Source of the DNA: RGIG426 sp045639905
GTDB taxonomy: Bacteria > Bacillota > Clostridia > Oscillospirales > Acutalibacteraceae
Assembly (NCBI GenBank): GCA_045639905.1
Contig: JAZUDZ010000053.1
Location: 1 to 38,700 of the forward strand
Direction: 5' to 3'
Length of the DNA stretch: 38,700 bases
Shown in pieces: positions 1-7,577 of this stretch. A model generated the notes under the pieces. That model had not been told where the DNA came from, did not search any database, and saw only the letters and a program-made list of their open reading frames with translations. The position numbers were made by a program, and so were the translations under genes. The first letter of the stretch is position 1; each line of letters begins with the position of its first letter.

Positions 1-2864
1 CATATGTGAAAGTCGTTATCTTCCATGAGCGCTATACCAGCCCCGGTGCCACCCATGGTACCGTTGACAATGTTGTACTTGTCAAAGGCAGCAGCGAACC
101 GGTTGTGACACCGACTACCGTTCCCGAGCAGCCGTCTCAGGAATCGCAGCAGTCTCAGGAATCCCAGCCGACTCAGCCGTCTCAGGAGTCTCAGGAGTCT
201 CAGGATCAGCCGACCGGCGACAAAGTCACCTTGTCCTGGACCTTGAAAGAAAACACCAGCAAATATGATACGACAGAGAGAACGGGCAGTGATACTTTCA
301 ATGTGGGCGAAACCGCTACGTTGACGGTTGTTCTTCCGGCCGTGTATCACCCGATTCAGTGGGCTACGATTGACGATGTGTACAATTATGTAAACATCGA
401 AGGTGCCGACTCCAAATCGATGTCTCCCAATACCGAAGACACCTTACAGGACCAGCCGGATATTACCTACACCTTTACCTTTAAGATGACCGGCAACAAA
501 TCCGTTACCGGTAGCATCAGCCATCCGGACTTCACTTCGGCCATTGTTACCAGCAACGGCAGTGGTGACACTCCAGTTGTAACACCGACCACCACCCAGG
601 GACAGCAGTCTCAGGAATCCCAAGAGTCTCAGGAGTCTCAGGATACACCGCCGACTCAACCGTCTCAGGAATCTCAGGAATCTCAGGAATCTCAAGAGTC
701 TCAGGAGTCTCAGGATCAGCCGACCGGTGACCAGGTAGCGCTCCATATGATGTTGAAAGTTGACACAAATAAATATAATACGGAAACGGTAGAATATTCT
801 GTTAACGTTAACAAAGGTGAAACCGCCACCATCACGGTTGTTTTGCCGTCTGTGTATCACCCGCTTCAGTATAAGACGATAGACGAAGTGTATAATTATG
901 TTACCATCAACGGAACGGATACCAAGGCTATGTCTCCGAATACCCAAGAGACGTTGCAGGGCCAACCGGATATTACATACACTTTTACAATCTTTATGGA
1001 TAGTGAGAAGTATTTGACCGGTGAAATACATAATCCAAGCTATGCAACTACCAATATTAGTTGCAACGGACAGGTAATTTCCGGTACCGGCGGTGGCGGT
1101 GGCGGAGATGTTTCTCAAACGACCAGCGGTGGGGGCACAGTTCCCACCCGCACCACCGTTGCTCCCCCTGTTGTAACAGACGGATATGCCTTACAGCTTC
1201 AGGTCACCCAGGAGGCACCGAAAGGGACTACGGTCCAGCGTTCAGACTGGTGGGAAGTTGAAAAAAATTCAACTGTCACAATGGAATTTGTATTCCCCCA
1301 TGTCTATCGTCCCTCTCAGTATCAAACCATTGATGGGATTATAAGTGGCATCAATCTTTCCGACGGATCTCAAAAGCTGGTTCCGACAATTGCTTCTCTC
1401 CCAGAAGGTGACGACGTCGAAGTGGTTGCAACACTCACTTATACCGTCACCAAAGATACCGTTCTTACCGGTTCTATTGCAGTTCCAGGCGACCATCTTT
1501 TCATCTGCACGGTTAACGGTGCTGTCGGTAACAATGGCGTACACGGTGATATTAACGATGTCATTGTTTGTAACTCGAATCCGATGACATTTGATCAGGT
1601 TTGCCTGTCGTTCTACGACGCCGATTGCAGCACTTACGGTGTAGCATGGCACACCTATGAAACCAGTAGTAAGCCGGTAATTCAATACTTGGAAGGCAGT
1701 GGCAAAACAGCCGCCGACTTCAGTGCCGCATCTTCGGTCGATGCTTCTTCAACTGTTGTAGATACTGCAAATAAGATTTACGCAAACTATGATCCGACAA
1801 ACAACTACACATTTACCGTTGCCGAAGTGGTTTCCGGCATTCCAGATTATACACACAAAGCACATCTTCCGGCACTCAAACCGGGTACCACCTATTCTTA
1901 CCGAGTCGGTGATGCCAACGCAAATGAGTGGAGCAAGATTTACTCATTTACAACCAAAGGCGCTTCAACCGGAGACTTCTCCTTCATTTATCTTTCTGAC
2001 ACTCAGTGGAAAGAAAATTCACCTCAAGCAGGCCCCAACTTTACAAATGTTCTAAACAGCGCATTAAACCGTTGCAGTTCTCCCGCTTTCCTTCTCCACG
2101 GAGGAGATCTGGTGGATGATACCGTTTTCGTTAGCCTTTGGGGCAACCAGTGGGGTTCAAACGACTCCTTCTTCTCCAAATATCCCACATTCGCCACCAT
2201 GGGAAACCACGACACAAGTGCGATTTCCACCTTGTCTAAGCACTTTAGCATGAGCACAACTACAAACTACTACTCTTACGACTATAATAATGTTCACTTT
2301 GTTGTGCTGGACAACAGTGCCACAAGTACACTGGACACAACTCAATATAATTGGCTATCCAGCGATTTAACAACCGCAAATACAAAAGGATATGACTGGA
2401 TTATTGTTTCCATGCACAAACCGATGTACTGTCCGAAACAGTTCAGTTCCAGCCACGGAACGTGGTCTGAAAGTTCCGCGGAACTGCAAACACAACTTAC
2501 ACAATTGTTCGTTGAAAAGAATGTTGATTTGGTTCTCCAGGCTCATGTCCATCAGTATTCCCGTTCGTATCCGATGACCGGTGTTGGCACGTATCAAACG
2601 AACTACACAACCGAAACCATCGGAGGCATCCCCTATTATTCCAATCTAAACGGTCCGATTTACACAGCGATGGCAACCGCTTGTGACAATCCGGATCCGG
2701 TAACCACAACGGATGAAAACAGCTATATTGCAAAAGCCGCAAATGGCGAACAGAATTCCTACGCCATACTAAATATCAGTTCAAATACAATTAAAATCGG
2801 TGCTTATCATTTTAACACCGTAGGTTCTGATATCGTTTATGAGGAATATGGCCTAAAGAAATAA
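1..2864 (+). CDS. Secreted metallophosphoesterase, purple acid phosphatase-like, with SQE-rich linkers (5' partial)
   Basis: The reading frame is open to the left edge, so the start and any signal peptide lie outside the window; a GTG at 6 is in frame but has no visible ribosome binding site. Numbering residues from that GTG: the end of a beta-rich domain; a Ser-Gln-Glu-Ser linker (about 43-68); repeat domain 1 (about 73-186); a longer SQES linker (about 200-238); repeat domain 2 (about 242-357); a Gly-rich linker; a diverged repeat domain 3 (about 393-508); a fibronectin-like domain as in purple acid phosphatases; then a calcineurin-type phosphoesterase. Metal-ligand motifs are visible: SDTQ near 663, GGDLVDD near 699, GNHD near 733, MHKP near 803 and AHVHQ near 846. 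It probably hydrolyses phosphoesters outside the cell or at its surface. The substrate cannot be read from sequence. It ends 58 bp before a convergent gene. Confidence 0.85.
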   Translation, partial: YVKVVIFHERYTSPGATHGTVDNVVLVKGSSEPVVTPTTVPEQPSQESQQSQESQPTQPSQESQESQDQPTGDKVTLSWTLKENTSKYDTTERTGSDTFNVGETATLTVVLPAVYHPIQWATIDDVYNYVNIEGADSKSMSPNTEDTLQDQPDITYTFTFKMTGNKSVTGSISHPDFTSAIVTSNGSGDTPVVTPTTTQGQQSQESQESQESQDTPPTQPSQESQESQESQESQESQDQPTGDQVALHMMLKVDTNKYNTETVEYSVNVNKGETATITVVLPSVYHPLQYKTIDEVYNYVTINGTDTKAMSPNTQETLQGQPDITYTFTIFMDSEKYLTGEIHNPSYATTNISCNGQVISGTGGGGGGDVSQTTSGGGTVPTRTTVAPPVVTDGYALQLQVTQEAPKGTTVQRSDWWEVEKNSTVTMEFVFPHVYRPSQYQTIDGIISGINLSDGSQKLVPTIASLPEGDDVEVVATLTYTVTKDTVLTGSIAVPGDHLFICTVNGAVGNNGVHGDINDVIVCNSNPMTFDQVCLSFYDADCSTYGVAWHTYETSSKPVIQYLEGSGKTAADFSAASSVDASSTVVDTANKIYANYDPTNNYTFTVAEVVSGIPDYTHKAHLPALKPGTTYSYRVGDANANEWSKIYSFTTKGASTGDFSFIYLSDTQWKENSPQAGPNFTNVLNSALNRCSSPAFLLHGGDLVDDTVFVSLWGNQWGSNDSFFSKYPTFATMGNHDTSAISTLSKHFSMSTTTNYYSYDYNNVHFVVLDNSATSTLDTTQYNWLSSDLTTANTKGYDWIIVSMHKPMYCPKQFSSSHGTWSESSAELQTQLTQLFVEKNVDLVLQAHVHQYSRSYPMTGVGTYQTNYTTETIGGIPYYSNLNGPIYTAMATACDNPDPVTTTDENSYIAKAANGEQNSYAILNISSNTIKIGAYHFNTVGSDIVYEEYGLKK
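129..208 (+). repeat. Ser-Gln-Glu codon repeat, linker 1
   Basis: Low-complexity DNA built on tctcaggaatcc-like units encodes the first SQES linker of the phosphoesterase. Such linkers separate modules of Gram-positive surface or extracellular enzymes. Prone to replication slippage. Confidence 0.8.
604..716 (+). repeat. Ser-Gln-Glu codon repeat, linker 2
   Basis: A second, longer run of the same tctcagga(a/g)tc unit, in phase, encoding a linker ending in SQDQPTGD like linker 1. Linkers 1 and 2 both precede a copy of the same domain, so linker plus domain look duplicated as one unit. Confidence 0.8.
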
Positions 2865-2878
2865 ATTCTCAAACAGAA

Positions 2879-2916
2879 AAACAGCGTCTGCCGTAAAAAG
2901 CAGACGCTGTTTCTTT
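2879..2916. terminator. Bidirectional rho-independent terminator
   Basis: Near-perfect hairpin with arms AAACAGCGTCTGC and GCAGACGCTGTTT around an 8-nt loop. It is followed by a T-rich tract on the plus strand and preceded by A residues, so it can serve both the phosphoesterase and the convergent prs-like gene. Confidence 0.85.
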
Positions 2917-2922
2917 TCGCAA

Positions 2923-4074
2923 TTATTCTTCTTCCCCACGGAAACGGCTGAGAAGAGATTTAATCTTTTCGCCGGGATCCAGCAAGGTGTTTACGGATAC
3001 ATCCTGATTCAAGGAAGCGATGAAATAGGAAACATATTTGCCCATATCTACTTCATAGAACCACGGACGACTCAAAAGTTCCGGAGAACGATAGGTGAGG
3101 TTCGTTCCGAGAACGCCGGTCAGCAAGCCTTTTTCATATGCCTCGTCAAAACGTTCCAAACCATGAGCAAACAAGCCATAGGTAGCATAAGCAAAGATTC
3201 GATTTGCATTGCGGTCTTTCAGTTCCTTGGCGATATCAAGCATAGAATCACCGGAAGAAATAATATCATCCGCGACAAAAACATCTTTACCGGCAACATC
3301 GTTGCCCAAATACTCATGGGCAATAATCGGGTTACGTCCATCAACAATGCGAGAGAAATCACGACGTTTGTAGAACATGCCCAAATCAACGCCCAACATA
3401 GAAGCATAGTACATATTACGGTGCATAGCGCCGACATCCGGGCTAATAATAGAAAGGTGGTCACGGTCCGGTTTGATATCCGGGAAGCTGGCCAAAAGCT
3501 TTTTCAAGACCTGATAAGAGGGCATCAAATTATCGAAGCCCATCAGCGGGATAGCATTGTTAACACGTCCGTCATGAGCATCAAAAGTCACGATGTTGCT
3601 GACTCCCATCTGCTGCAGCTCCTGCAAAGCGGCTGCGCAGTCAAGAGACTCGCGATAGTTACGACGATGCTGACGTCCGCCGTACAAAATCGGCATAACA
3701 ACGTTGATACGGTGTGCCTTGCCGCTGCACGCCTGAATCAAACGTTTAAGATCCATAAAGTGATCGTCCGGAGACATCATATTCTCCTTACCGAACATCT
3801 TATAGGTGCAATTATAATTGCCCACGTCAACCAAAATAAACAAATCTGCGCCACGAATACTCTCATTGATCATACCCTTACCGTCACCGGAAGAAAAACG
3901 CGGACATGCAGCATCCACCAAATACTTGTGGGGCTTATGTCCACTTAATTCTGCCCAGCGAGTTAAGTATCCGCTGATTTCTTCGCCCAGTTCTTTCGCG
4001 CTTTCCATTGCAATAATTCGCAAGGGTGCTACGCTGGTGTCTTCATTGAAAATTGTCTCTGCTGAAACGGCCAT
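2923..4074 (-). CDS. prs: Ribose-phosphate pyrophosphokinase (PRPP synthetase), divergent long form
   Basis: Makes phosphoribosyl pyrophosphate from ribose-5-phosphate and ATP in the cytoplasm, for nucleotide, His and Trp synthesis. At 383 aa it is longer than the classical enzyme of about 315 aa. The PRPP-binding loop is clear (DVFVADDIISSGDSMLD, near residue 265). The N-terminal half keeps the family layout in diverged form (VMPILYGGRQHRR where classical enzymes have a YARQDR-type motif; TFDAHDGRVNNAIP where they have a DLH-type motif). The start is ATG at 4074 with AGAGGTGG about 8 nt upstream. It has its own promoter and faces the phosphoesterase across a shared terminator. A related phosphoribosyltransferase is the only alternative; the two-domain layout favours Prs. 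Confidence 0.85.
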   Translation of the reverse strand: MAVSAETIFNEDTSVAPLRIIAMESAKELGEEISGYLTRWAELSGHKPHKYLVDAACPRFSSGDGKGMINESIRGADLFILVDVGNYNCTYKMFGKENMMSPDDHFMDLKRLIQACSGKAHRINVVMPILYGGRQHRRNYRESLDCAAALQELQQMGVSNIVTFDAHDGRVNNAIPLMGFDNLMPSYQVLKKLLASFPDIKPDRDHLSIISPDVGAMHRNMYYASMLGVDLGMFYKRRDFSRIVDGRNPIIAHEYLGNDVAGKDVFVADDIISSGDSMLDIAKELKDRNANRIFAYATYGLFAHGLERFDEAYEKGLLTGVLGTNLTYRSPELLSRPWFYEVDMGKYVSYFIASLNQDVSVNTLLDPGEKIKSLLSRFRGEEE

Positions 4075-4110
4075 CTTTAACCCACCTCTAATTCATTTTG
4101 TTGTGTATAG

Positions 4111-4139
4111 AGTATAGCACAAGCTCTTCCACAGGTAAA
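4111..4139 (-). promoter_or_regulatory. Promoter of the prs-like gene
   Basis: On the minus strand: TTTACC (-35, 4134-4139), 17-nt spacer, TATACT (-10, 4111-4116) preceded by TGn, an extended -10. It lies about 37 nt upstream of the start codon. Confidence 0.65.
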
Positions 4140-4184
4140 CCATCGAAATGATACATTGCCGAAAAATACAAATTATAGGACACG

Positions 4185-4222
4185 AAAAAAAGGAAGACCG
4201 AGAAAACTTGTCCCGGTCTTCT
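4185..4222 (-). terminator. Terminator of the 2-hydroxyacid dehydrogenase
   Basis: On the minus strand GAAGACCG pairs with CGGTCTTC and is followed by a run of seven T, just past the dehydrogenase stop codon. The A/T-rich flanks also allow function on the other strand. Confidence 0.8.
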
Positions 4223-4225
4223 TTT

Positions 4226-5170
4226 TCAGTTAACAGTATTAATCGGCTTACCAGCGATAAAGGCGGCAATATTTTTTGCCGTCACATCAACCAGTCGTTC
4301 CCGACATTCTTTTGTTGACCATGCAATATGAGGCGTAATAATGCAATTTTTCGCACTCAACAACGGATTGTTTTCAGAAATAGGTTCTCCGGTCACAACA
4401 TCGGTAGCGTATCCACCGACTTTGCCGGCCTCCAAAGCTTCAACCAAATCCATTTCATTCACCAAAGGTCCTCTGGCCGTATTGACTAGCCACACCCCGT
4501 CCTTCATCTTGGAAATGGAGTCGGCACTTATAAGATTGCGGTTTTCATCAGTCAGTCGGCAGTTTAAAGAAATAATATCGGACCGTGAGAAAAGAACATC
4601 AAGAGAAACTCCGTTTTGTGCGTGCGGACTGTTCACGAGCACTTTCATCCCAAAGGCCTTTGCTATTTTTGCCACGGACTGCCCGATATGCCCGTAACCA
4701 ATTATTCCGATTGTTTTCCCGGCAAGTTCCACCTGAGGTGTAAGCCAATAACAAAAGTCCCCGCAATTACACCAATCTCCCGCATGGACAGATTGGTCGT
4801 GTTCTCCCACCATATGACACATTTCCAAAATCAGCGCAAAAGTAAACTGTGCAACAGCATCCGTCGCATATGTCGGAACATTACACACCGTAACCCCGTG
4901 TTCTGCAGCAGCTTTCATATCCACCACATCATACCCGGTCGATAGTACGGCAACCATTTTAATGTTTTTGCACCGTTCAAAGGTTTTTCGTCCTAAAATG
5001 TTCTTACAGGTAACCACAATTTCACTATCACCGATGCGGTCGATGGTAGGCTCCTCAGAGTTGCCATCTCCCGTCTCTTCATAAATAGCCACATCACCAA
5101 GCGACATCAACTGTTCCCATGAAATATCGCCCGGGTTGACTCCACGTCCGTCTAAAACCGTAATTTTCAT
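4226..5170 (-). CDS. D-2-hydroxyacid dehydrogenase (NAD-dependent; hydroxypyruvate/glycerate dehydrogenase-like)
   Basis: Cytoplasmic oxidoreductase of the D-isomer-specific 2-hydroxyacid dehydrogenase family, 314 aa from the chosen start. Visible are the Rossmann motif GKTIGIIGYGHIGQSVAK, the segment VNTARGPLVNE carrying the substrate-binding Arg, and the C-terminal TPHIAWSTKE with the catalytic His. The Trp after TPHIA is typical of glycerate/hydroxypyruvate-type members. I placed the start at ATG 5170 (MKITVLDGRG), which has AGAGGGA 8 nt upstream; a longer in-frame start at 5191 lacks a good site. No promoter lies between it and the dockerin scar upstream, so the promoter at 5491-5520 may now drive it. 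Substrate is not decidable from sequence. Confidence 0.85.
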   Translation of the reverse strand: MKITVLDGRGVNPGDISWEQLMSLGDVAIYEETGDGNSEEPTIDRIGDSEIVVTCKNILGRKTFERCKNIKMVAVLSTGYDVVDMKAAAEHGVTVCNVPTYATDAVAQFTFALILEMCHMVGEHDQSVHAGDWCNCGDFCYWLTPQVELAGKTIGIIGYGHIGQSVAKIAKAFGMKVLVNSPHAQNGVSLDVLFSRSDIISLNCRLTDENRNLISADSISKMKDGVWLVNTARGPLVNEMDLVEALEAGKVGGYATDVVTGEPISENNPLLSAKNCIITPHIAWSTKECRERLVDVTAKNIAAFIAGKPINTVN

Positions 5171-5211
5171 TTGTACGTCCCTCTTGTGCAAATTTTTTCC
5201 AAGTAAAACTT

Positions 5212-5451
5212 TTACGCGCCGAGTTGAATAATCAGACCTGCCAGAAACTTGCGGAGCATCAGCACGTCTTTCATATCAACTGCCCCATCTTCGTTCGCAT
5301 CACCAAACACTGTATCCGGACTACTTGGATCACCCGGGTCTGTCGCAGTCGGGTTGGTCTCGGTCGTGGTCGGGTTGGTCTCGGTCGGATCGGTTTCGGT
5401 CGACGTACCGGTCGGCTCCGTTTCTTTCTCGTGTACGCCTTGTACATCCTC
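5212..5451 (-). pseudogene. Orphan dockerin C-terminal fragment with Thr/Pro linker
   Basis: The minus-strand frame ending at TAA 5212-5214 is open back to a TAG at 5452-5454 and has no usable start codon. It encodes a linker of TETDPTETNPTTTETNPT type followed by a dockerin repeat (GDANEDGAVDMKDVLMLRKF) and a short tail ILGA-like end. The Ca-binding loop pattern D-x-N-x-D-G-x-x-D is intact. Dockerins normally hold two such repeats at the C terminus of secreted enzymes that dock on cohesins; here only one is present. The catalytic body is missing. It is read as the tail of a deleted cellulosomal-type or surface enzyme. It ends about 40 nt before the dehydrogenase start. Confidence 0.75.
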
Positions 5452-5490
5452 CTAAATCGCATTTCGTGTTCGAAGGTAAGACTTTTTTTC

Positions 5491-5520
5491 AATATAGCAT
5501 AAACAAGAAGAAAATGTAAA
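5491..5520 (-). promoter_or_regulatory. Promoter upstream of the dockerin remnant
   Basis: Minus strand: TTTACA (5515-5520), 18-nt spacer, TATATT (5491-5496) with TGn before it. It is followed by an AGGAGG at 5448-5453 that touches an ATG (5447) out of frame with the dockerin. So the control region survived but the gene body did not. Confidence 0.55.
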
Positions 5521-5605
5521 GAAAAACCGCTCGTGTATGGTTTGCGTGTCTTCATTGAAAAGAAGCCGTCTTATGGTTGTCCCACGCAAAATACCACAAA
5601 ACAAC

Positions 5606-5646
5606 AAAAAAAAGAAAACCCCGAAACCGTTGAAGTTTCGAGGTTT
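5606..5646 (-). terminator. Terminator of rplM-rpsI
   Basis: Minus strand: AACCTCGAAAC pairs with GTTTCGGGGTT-type bases (one G-U pair) and is followed by TTCTTTTTTTT. It lies 20 nt past the rpsI stop codon. Confidence 0.85.
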
Positions 5647-5665
5647 CTGTGCATTTTGTTGTAAA

Positions 5666-6070
5666 TCAGCGCTTGCTGAACTGCGGAGCACGACGGGCAC
5701 CTTTGAGTCCGTACTTTTTGCGCTCTTTCATTCTCGGATCGCGGGTCAAGAAACCGGCTTTCTTCAGTTCAGAGCGAAGCTCGCCATCATTGTACTGGAG
5801 CAAAGCACGGGCAACACCGTGACGGATAGCACCGGCCTGGCCGGTAACACCACCGCCGGCAACGCGGCACTCGATATCGAACTTACCAGAAAGTTCGGTA
5901 AGAGCCAACGGCTGACGAACGATGAGTTTCAAAGTTTCAAGTCCAAAGTAATCGTCGATATCACGATCGTTAATGGTAATTTTACCATTACCGGCATACA
6001 AACGAACACGAGCAACGGAGCTCTTGCGGCGGCCGGTTCCATAAAAATAAGGTCTCTTATTGTAATCCAT
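5666..6070 (-). CDS. rpsI: 30S ribosomal protein S9
   Basis: Small-subunit protein whose C-terminal tail reaches the P-site tRNA. 134 aa, full length. The N-terminal YFYGTGRRKSSVARVRL, central AGGGVTGQAGAIRHGVARAL and the basic tail ending QFSKR are diagnostic. It lies 18 nt after rplM, the near-universal rplM-rpsI pair, with the shared terminator behind it. Confidence 0.98.
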   Translation of the reverse strand: MDYNKRPYFYGTGRRKSSVARVRLYAGNGKITINDRDIDDYFGLETLKLIVRQPLALTELSGKFDIECRVAGGGVTGQAGAIRHGVARALLQYNDGELRSELKKAGFLTRDPRMKERKKYGLKGARRAPQFSKR

Positions 6071-6088
6071 TTAAACCAGTCTCCCTTC

Positions 6089-6517
6089 TTAACCTTCGTA
6101 CAATTCCGGTTTTTGAGCAGCATGCTCATGCTCGGCCCCGGCGTAAACGCGCAAACGAGTACCGGCAGCACGACCGATTGTGTTATTCGGAAGCATACCG
6201 TTAACAGCCAGTTCCATGGCTTTCTCCGGACGATTTTCCATCAGGTTGTCATAGGTAACGGTCTTCAAACCGCCAATCCAACCGGAATGGCGCTGCCAAA
6301 CCTTTTTGTGCAATTTAGCACCGGTCAGAACAGCTTTGCCGCAATTGATGATGATAACATGATCTCCGCAATCGACATGAGGAGTGTAGGTGGGTTTATG
6401 TTTGCCACGAAGCAAAACAGCAGCCTGCACAGCGACACGTCCCAACGGTTTTCCGGCAGCGTCGATAACGTACCATTTACGCTCAACCTGTCCGGCTTTT
6501 TCCATATAAGTGGACAT
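6089..6517 (-). CDS. rplM: 50S ribosomal protein L13
   Basis: Early-assembling large-subunit protein, 142 aa, standard length. It carries the family signatures VIDAAGKPLGRVAVQAA, YTPHVDCGDHVIIINC and the end of the family core at MLPNNTIGR. The ATG is preceded by TTGGAGGAATTAC, a strong ribosome binding site. It is the first gene of the rplM-rpsI operon. Confidence 0.98.
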   Translation of the reverse strand: MSTYMEKAGQVERKWYVIDAAGKPLGRVAVQAAVLLRGKHKPTYTPHVDCGDHVIIINCGKAVLTGAKLHKKVWQRHSGWIGGLKTVTYDNLMENRPEKAMELAVNGMLPNNTIGRAAGTRLRVYAGAEHEHAAQKPELYEG

Positions 6518-6584
6518 TGTAATTCCTCCAATTAATTAGTTTCTATGCTCATAATCGGGTTTCCCCGTTTCTAACGCAAGTGAA

Positions 6585-6613
6585 ATCATATCACAGGCCT
6601 CATAGAGTGTCAA
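6585..6613 (-). promoter_or_regulatory. rplM promoter
   Basis: Minus strand: TTGACA (6608-6613), 17-nt spacer, TATGAT (6585-6590). The resulting leader is about 60 nt and has a small GGGG-AAA-CCC hairpin potential near 6553-6566; this might be an L13-type leader, but it is too short for me to claim it. Confidence 0.75.
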
Positions 6614-6780
6614 CAACTTTTTCTTGAAATTTTAATAATTAAGTTTCAATCTCGTTTTTTCTCGTTTTTTCATATGTTTTTCTCTCTTGCTATTTTGAAA
6701 ACGTTCCAGTTTTTCCTGCCGTTTAGTGCTCCTTCACGAAGATATATAGGGTTCATTTAATGTATATATATAAAAAACAG
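6614..6780. other. AT-rich spacer between divergent ribosomal operons
   Basis: Between the divergent rplM and rplU promoters. I see only AT-rich sequence with TATATATATA near 6762 and no credible ORF or RNA gene. Confidence 0.5.
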
Positions 6781-6810
6781 TTGACAAGCAAAGTTCTGAT
6801 GTGCTATTAT
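6781..6810 (+). promoter_or_regulatory. rplU operon promoter
   Basis: Perfect TTGACA (6781-6786), 18-nt spacer, TATTAT (6805-6810) with an extended TGC directly before it. A perfect 8-bp inverted repeat (6806-6813 with 6820-6827) overlaps the -10 and the likely start point. Confidence 0.85.
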
Positions 6811-6816
6811 GCGTCT

Positions 6817-6890
6817 TGCCGCATAATTCAGGTCTAGAAGTGTGCCCTTTTGACACCACCTGCATTAGCGAGTCTAAAATAAGGAAGGTT
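6817..6890 (+). ncRNA. L21-type ribosomal leader
   Basis: The rplU 5' UTR has a long-range helix CAGGT (6829-6833) with ACCTG (6858-6862), enclosing GTGT/ACAC, and then the stretch GAGTCTAAA. From memory this arrangement matches the Firmicutes L21 leader, a cis-acting element thought to sense a ribosomal protein. It sits just upstream of the rplU ribosome binding site, as expected. A covariance search would settle it. Confidence 0.7.
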
Positions 6891-6897
6891 TTCCGTT

Positions 6898-7254
6898 ATG
6901 TACGCCATTTTGGAAACTGGCGGCAAACAGTACAAGGTTGAGAGCGGTGACGTGATCTTCGTTGAAAAACTGGATGCAGCCGAAAATGAAGAAATTGTGT
7001 TTGACAAAATCATTGCCATTCACAACGACAAAGACCTTAAAACCGGTGCCCCGTATTTGAAGGGTGCTTCTGTTAAGGCACACGTTCTGAAGAACGGTAA
7101 GGGTAAGAAGATTCGCGTCTTCACCTATCGTCCGAAGAAAGGCAGCAAACGCGCCATGGGTCATCGTCAGCCCTACACGAAAGTGCAGATTGACAACATC
7201 TTGCAGAGAGCTCCTCGCAAGAAGGCTGAAGAGACCGTCGAGGCGGAGGCCTAA
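6898..7254 (+). CDS. rplU: 50S ribosomal protein L21
   Basis: Large-subunit protein binding 23S rRNA near L20, 118 aa. The start MYAILETGGKQYKVESGD and the segment RVFTYRPKKGSKRAMGHRQP are diagnostic. The short acidic tail after RAPRKKAEE is a normal lineage extension. First gene of rplU-prp-rpmA, the standard Firmicutes order. Confidence 0.98.
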   Translation: MYAILETGGKQYKVESGDVIFVEKLDAAENEEIVFDKIIAIHNDKDLKTGAPYLKGASVKAHVLKNGKGKKIRVFTYRPKKGSKRAMGHRQPYTKVQIDNILQRAPRKKAEETVEAEA

Positions 7255-7258
7255 GCTG

Positions 7259-7573
7259 ATGTTGCGCGCCACTTTTTTCCATAAAGATTCCCTTCTTTGT
7301 GGGTTTGATCTTGATGGTCATTGCGGTGGTGAAGCAGGGCAAGACATTGTGTGTGCCGCAGTATCGTCTGCTGCATATATGACTGTTAATACCCTAACCG
7401 ATGTGTGTCTTGTAGAGACAGATATCAAGGAACAAGATGGCCGTTTGGTGATACGTCTTGCTCCGAACAGTGTGAACAAAGGTCAGGATATTTTGCAAGG
7501 CTTTTACTTGCATATGACCGAACTTCACAAACAGTATCCGAAAAAAATAGCTTTGATTGATACGGAGGTGTAA
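7259..7573 (+). CDS. prp: Ribosomal processing cysteine protease Prp (YsxB family)
   Basis: Cysteine protease that removes the N-terminal extension of L27 in Firmicutes and relatives. 104 aa, usual length. The catalytic dyad is visible: His in GFDLDGHCG and Cys in DIVCAAVSSAAY. It begins 4 nt after the rplU stop; start ATG 7259, because an upstream in-frame ATG at 7190 lies inside rplU. Its target is encoded immediately downstream. Confidence 0.95.
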   Translation: MLRATFFHKDSLLCGFDLDGHCGGEAGQDIVCAAVSSAAYMTVNTLTDVCLVETDIKEQDGRLVIRLAPNSVNKGQDILQGFYLHMTELHKQYPKKIALIDTEV

Positions 7574-7577
7574 CGAT

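Noticed and set aside
604..716. Possible CRISPR-like short repeat array
   Set aside because: The unit is in frame, a multiple of three, has no spacers, and encodes SQE; it is a protein linker.
444..1118. Long minus-strand frame rich in Arg/Leu across the SQES region
   Set aside because: It is the antisense of the repeat-bearing phosphoesterase gene; its Arg/Leu runs come from the tctcag repeats and it has no ribosome binding site.
3163..3948. 261-codon plus-strand frame
   Set aside because: Fully antisense to the clear prs-like gene; composition and lack of motifs mark it as a shadow.
5271..5447. Arg/Pro-rich minus-strand frame starting at ATG 5447 next to AGGAGG
   Set aside because: It is the dockerin linker read in the wrong frame; the ATG touches the AGGAGG with no spacing. 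Not a credible antimicrobial peptide.
5537..6535. 332-codon plus-strand frame
   Set aside because: Antisense to rpsI and rplM, whose identity is certain.
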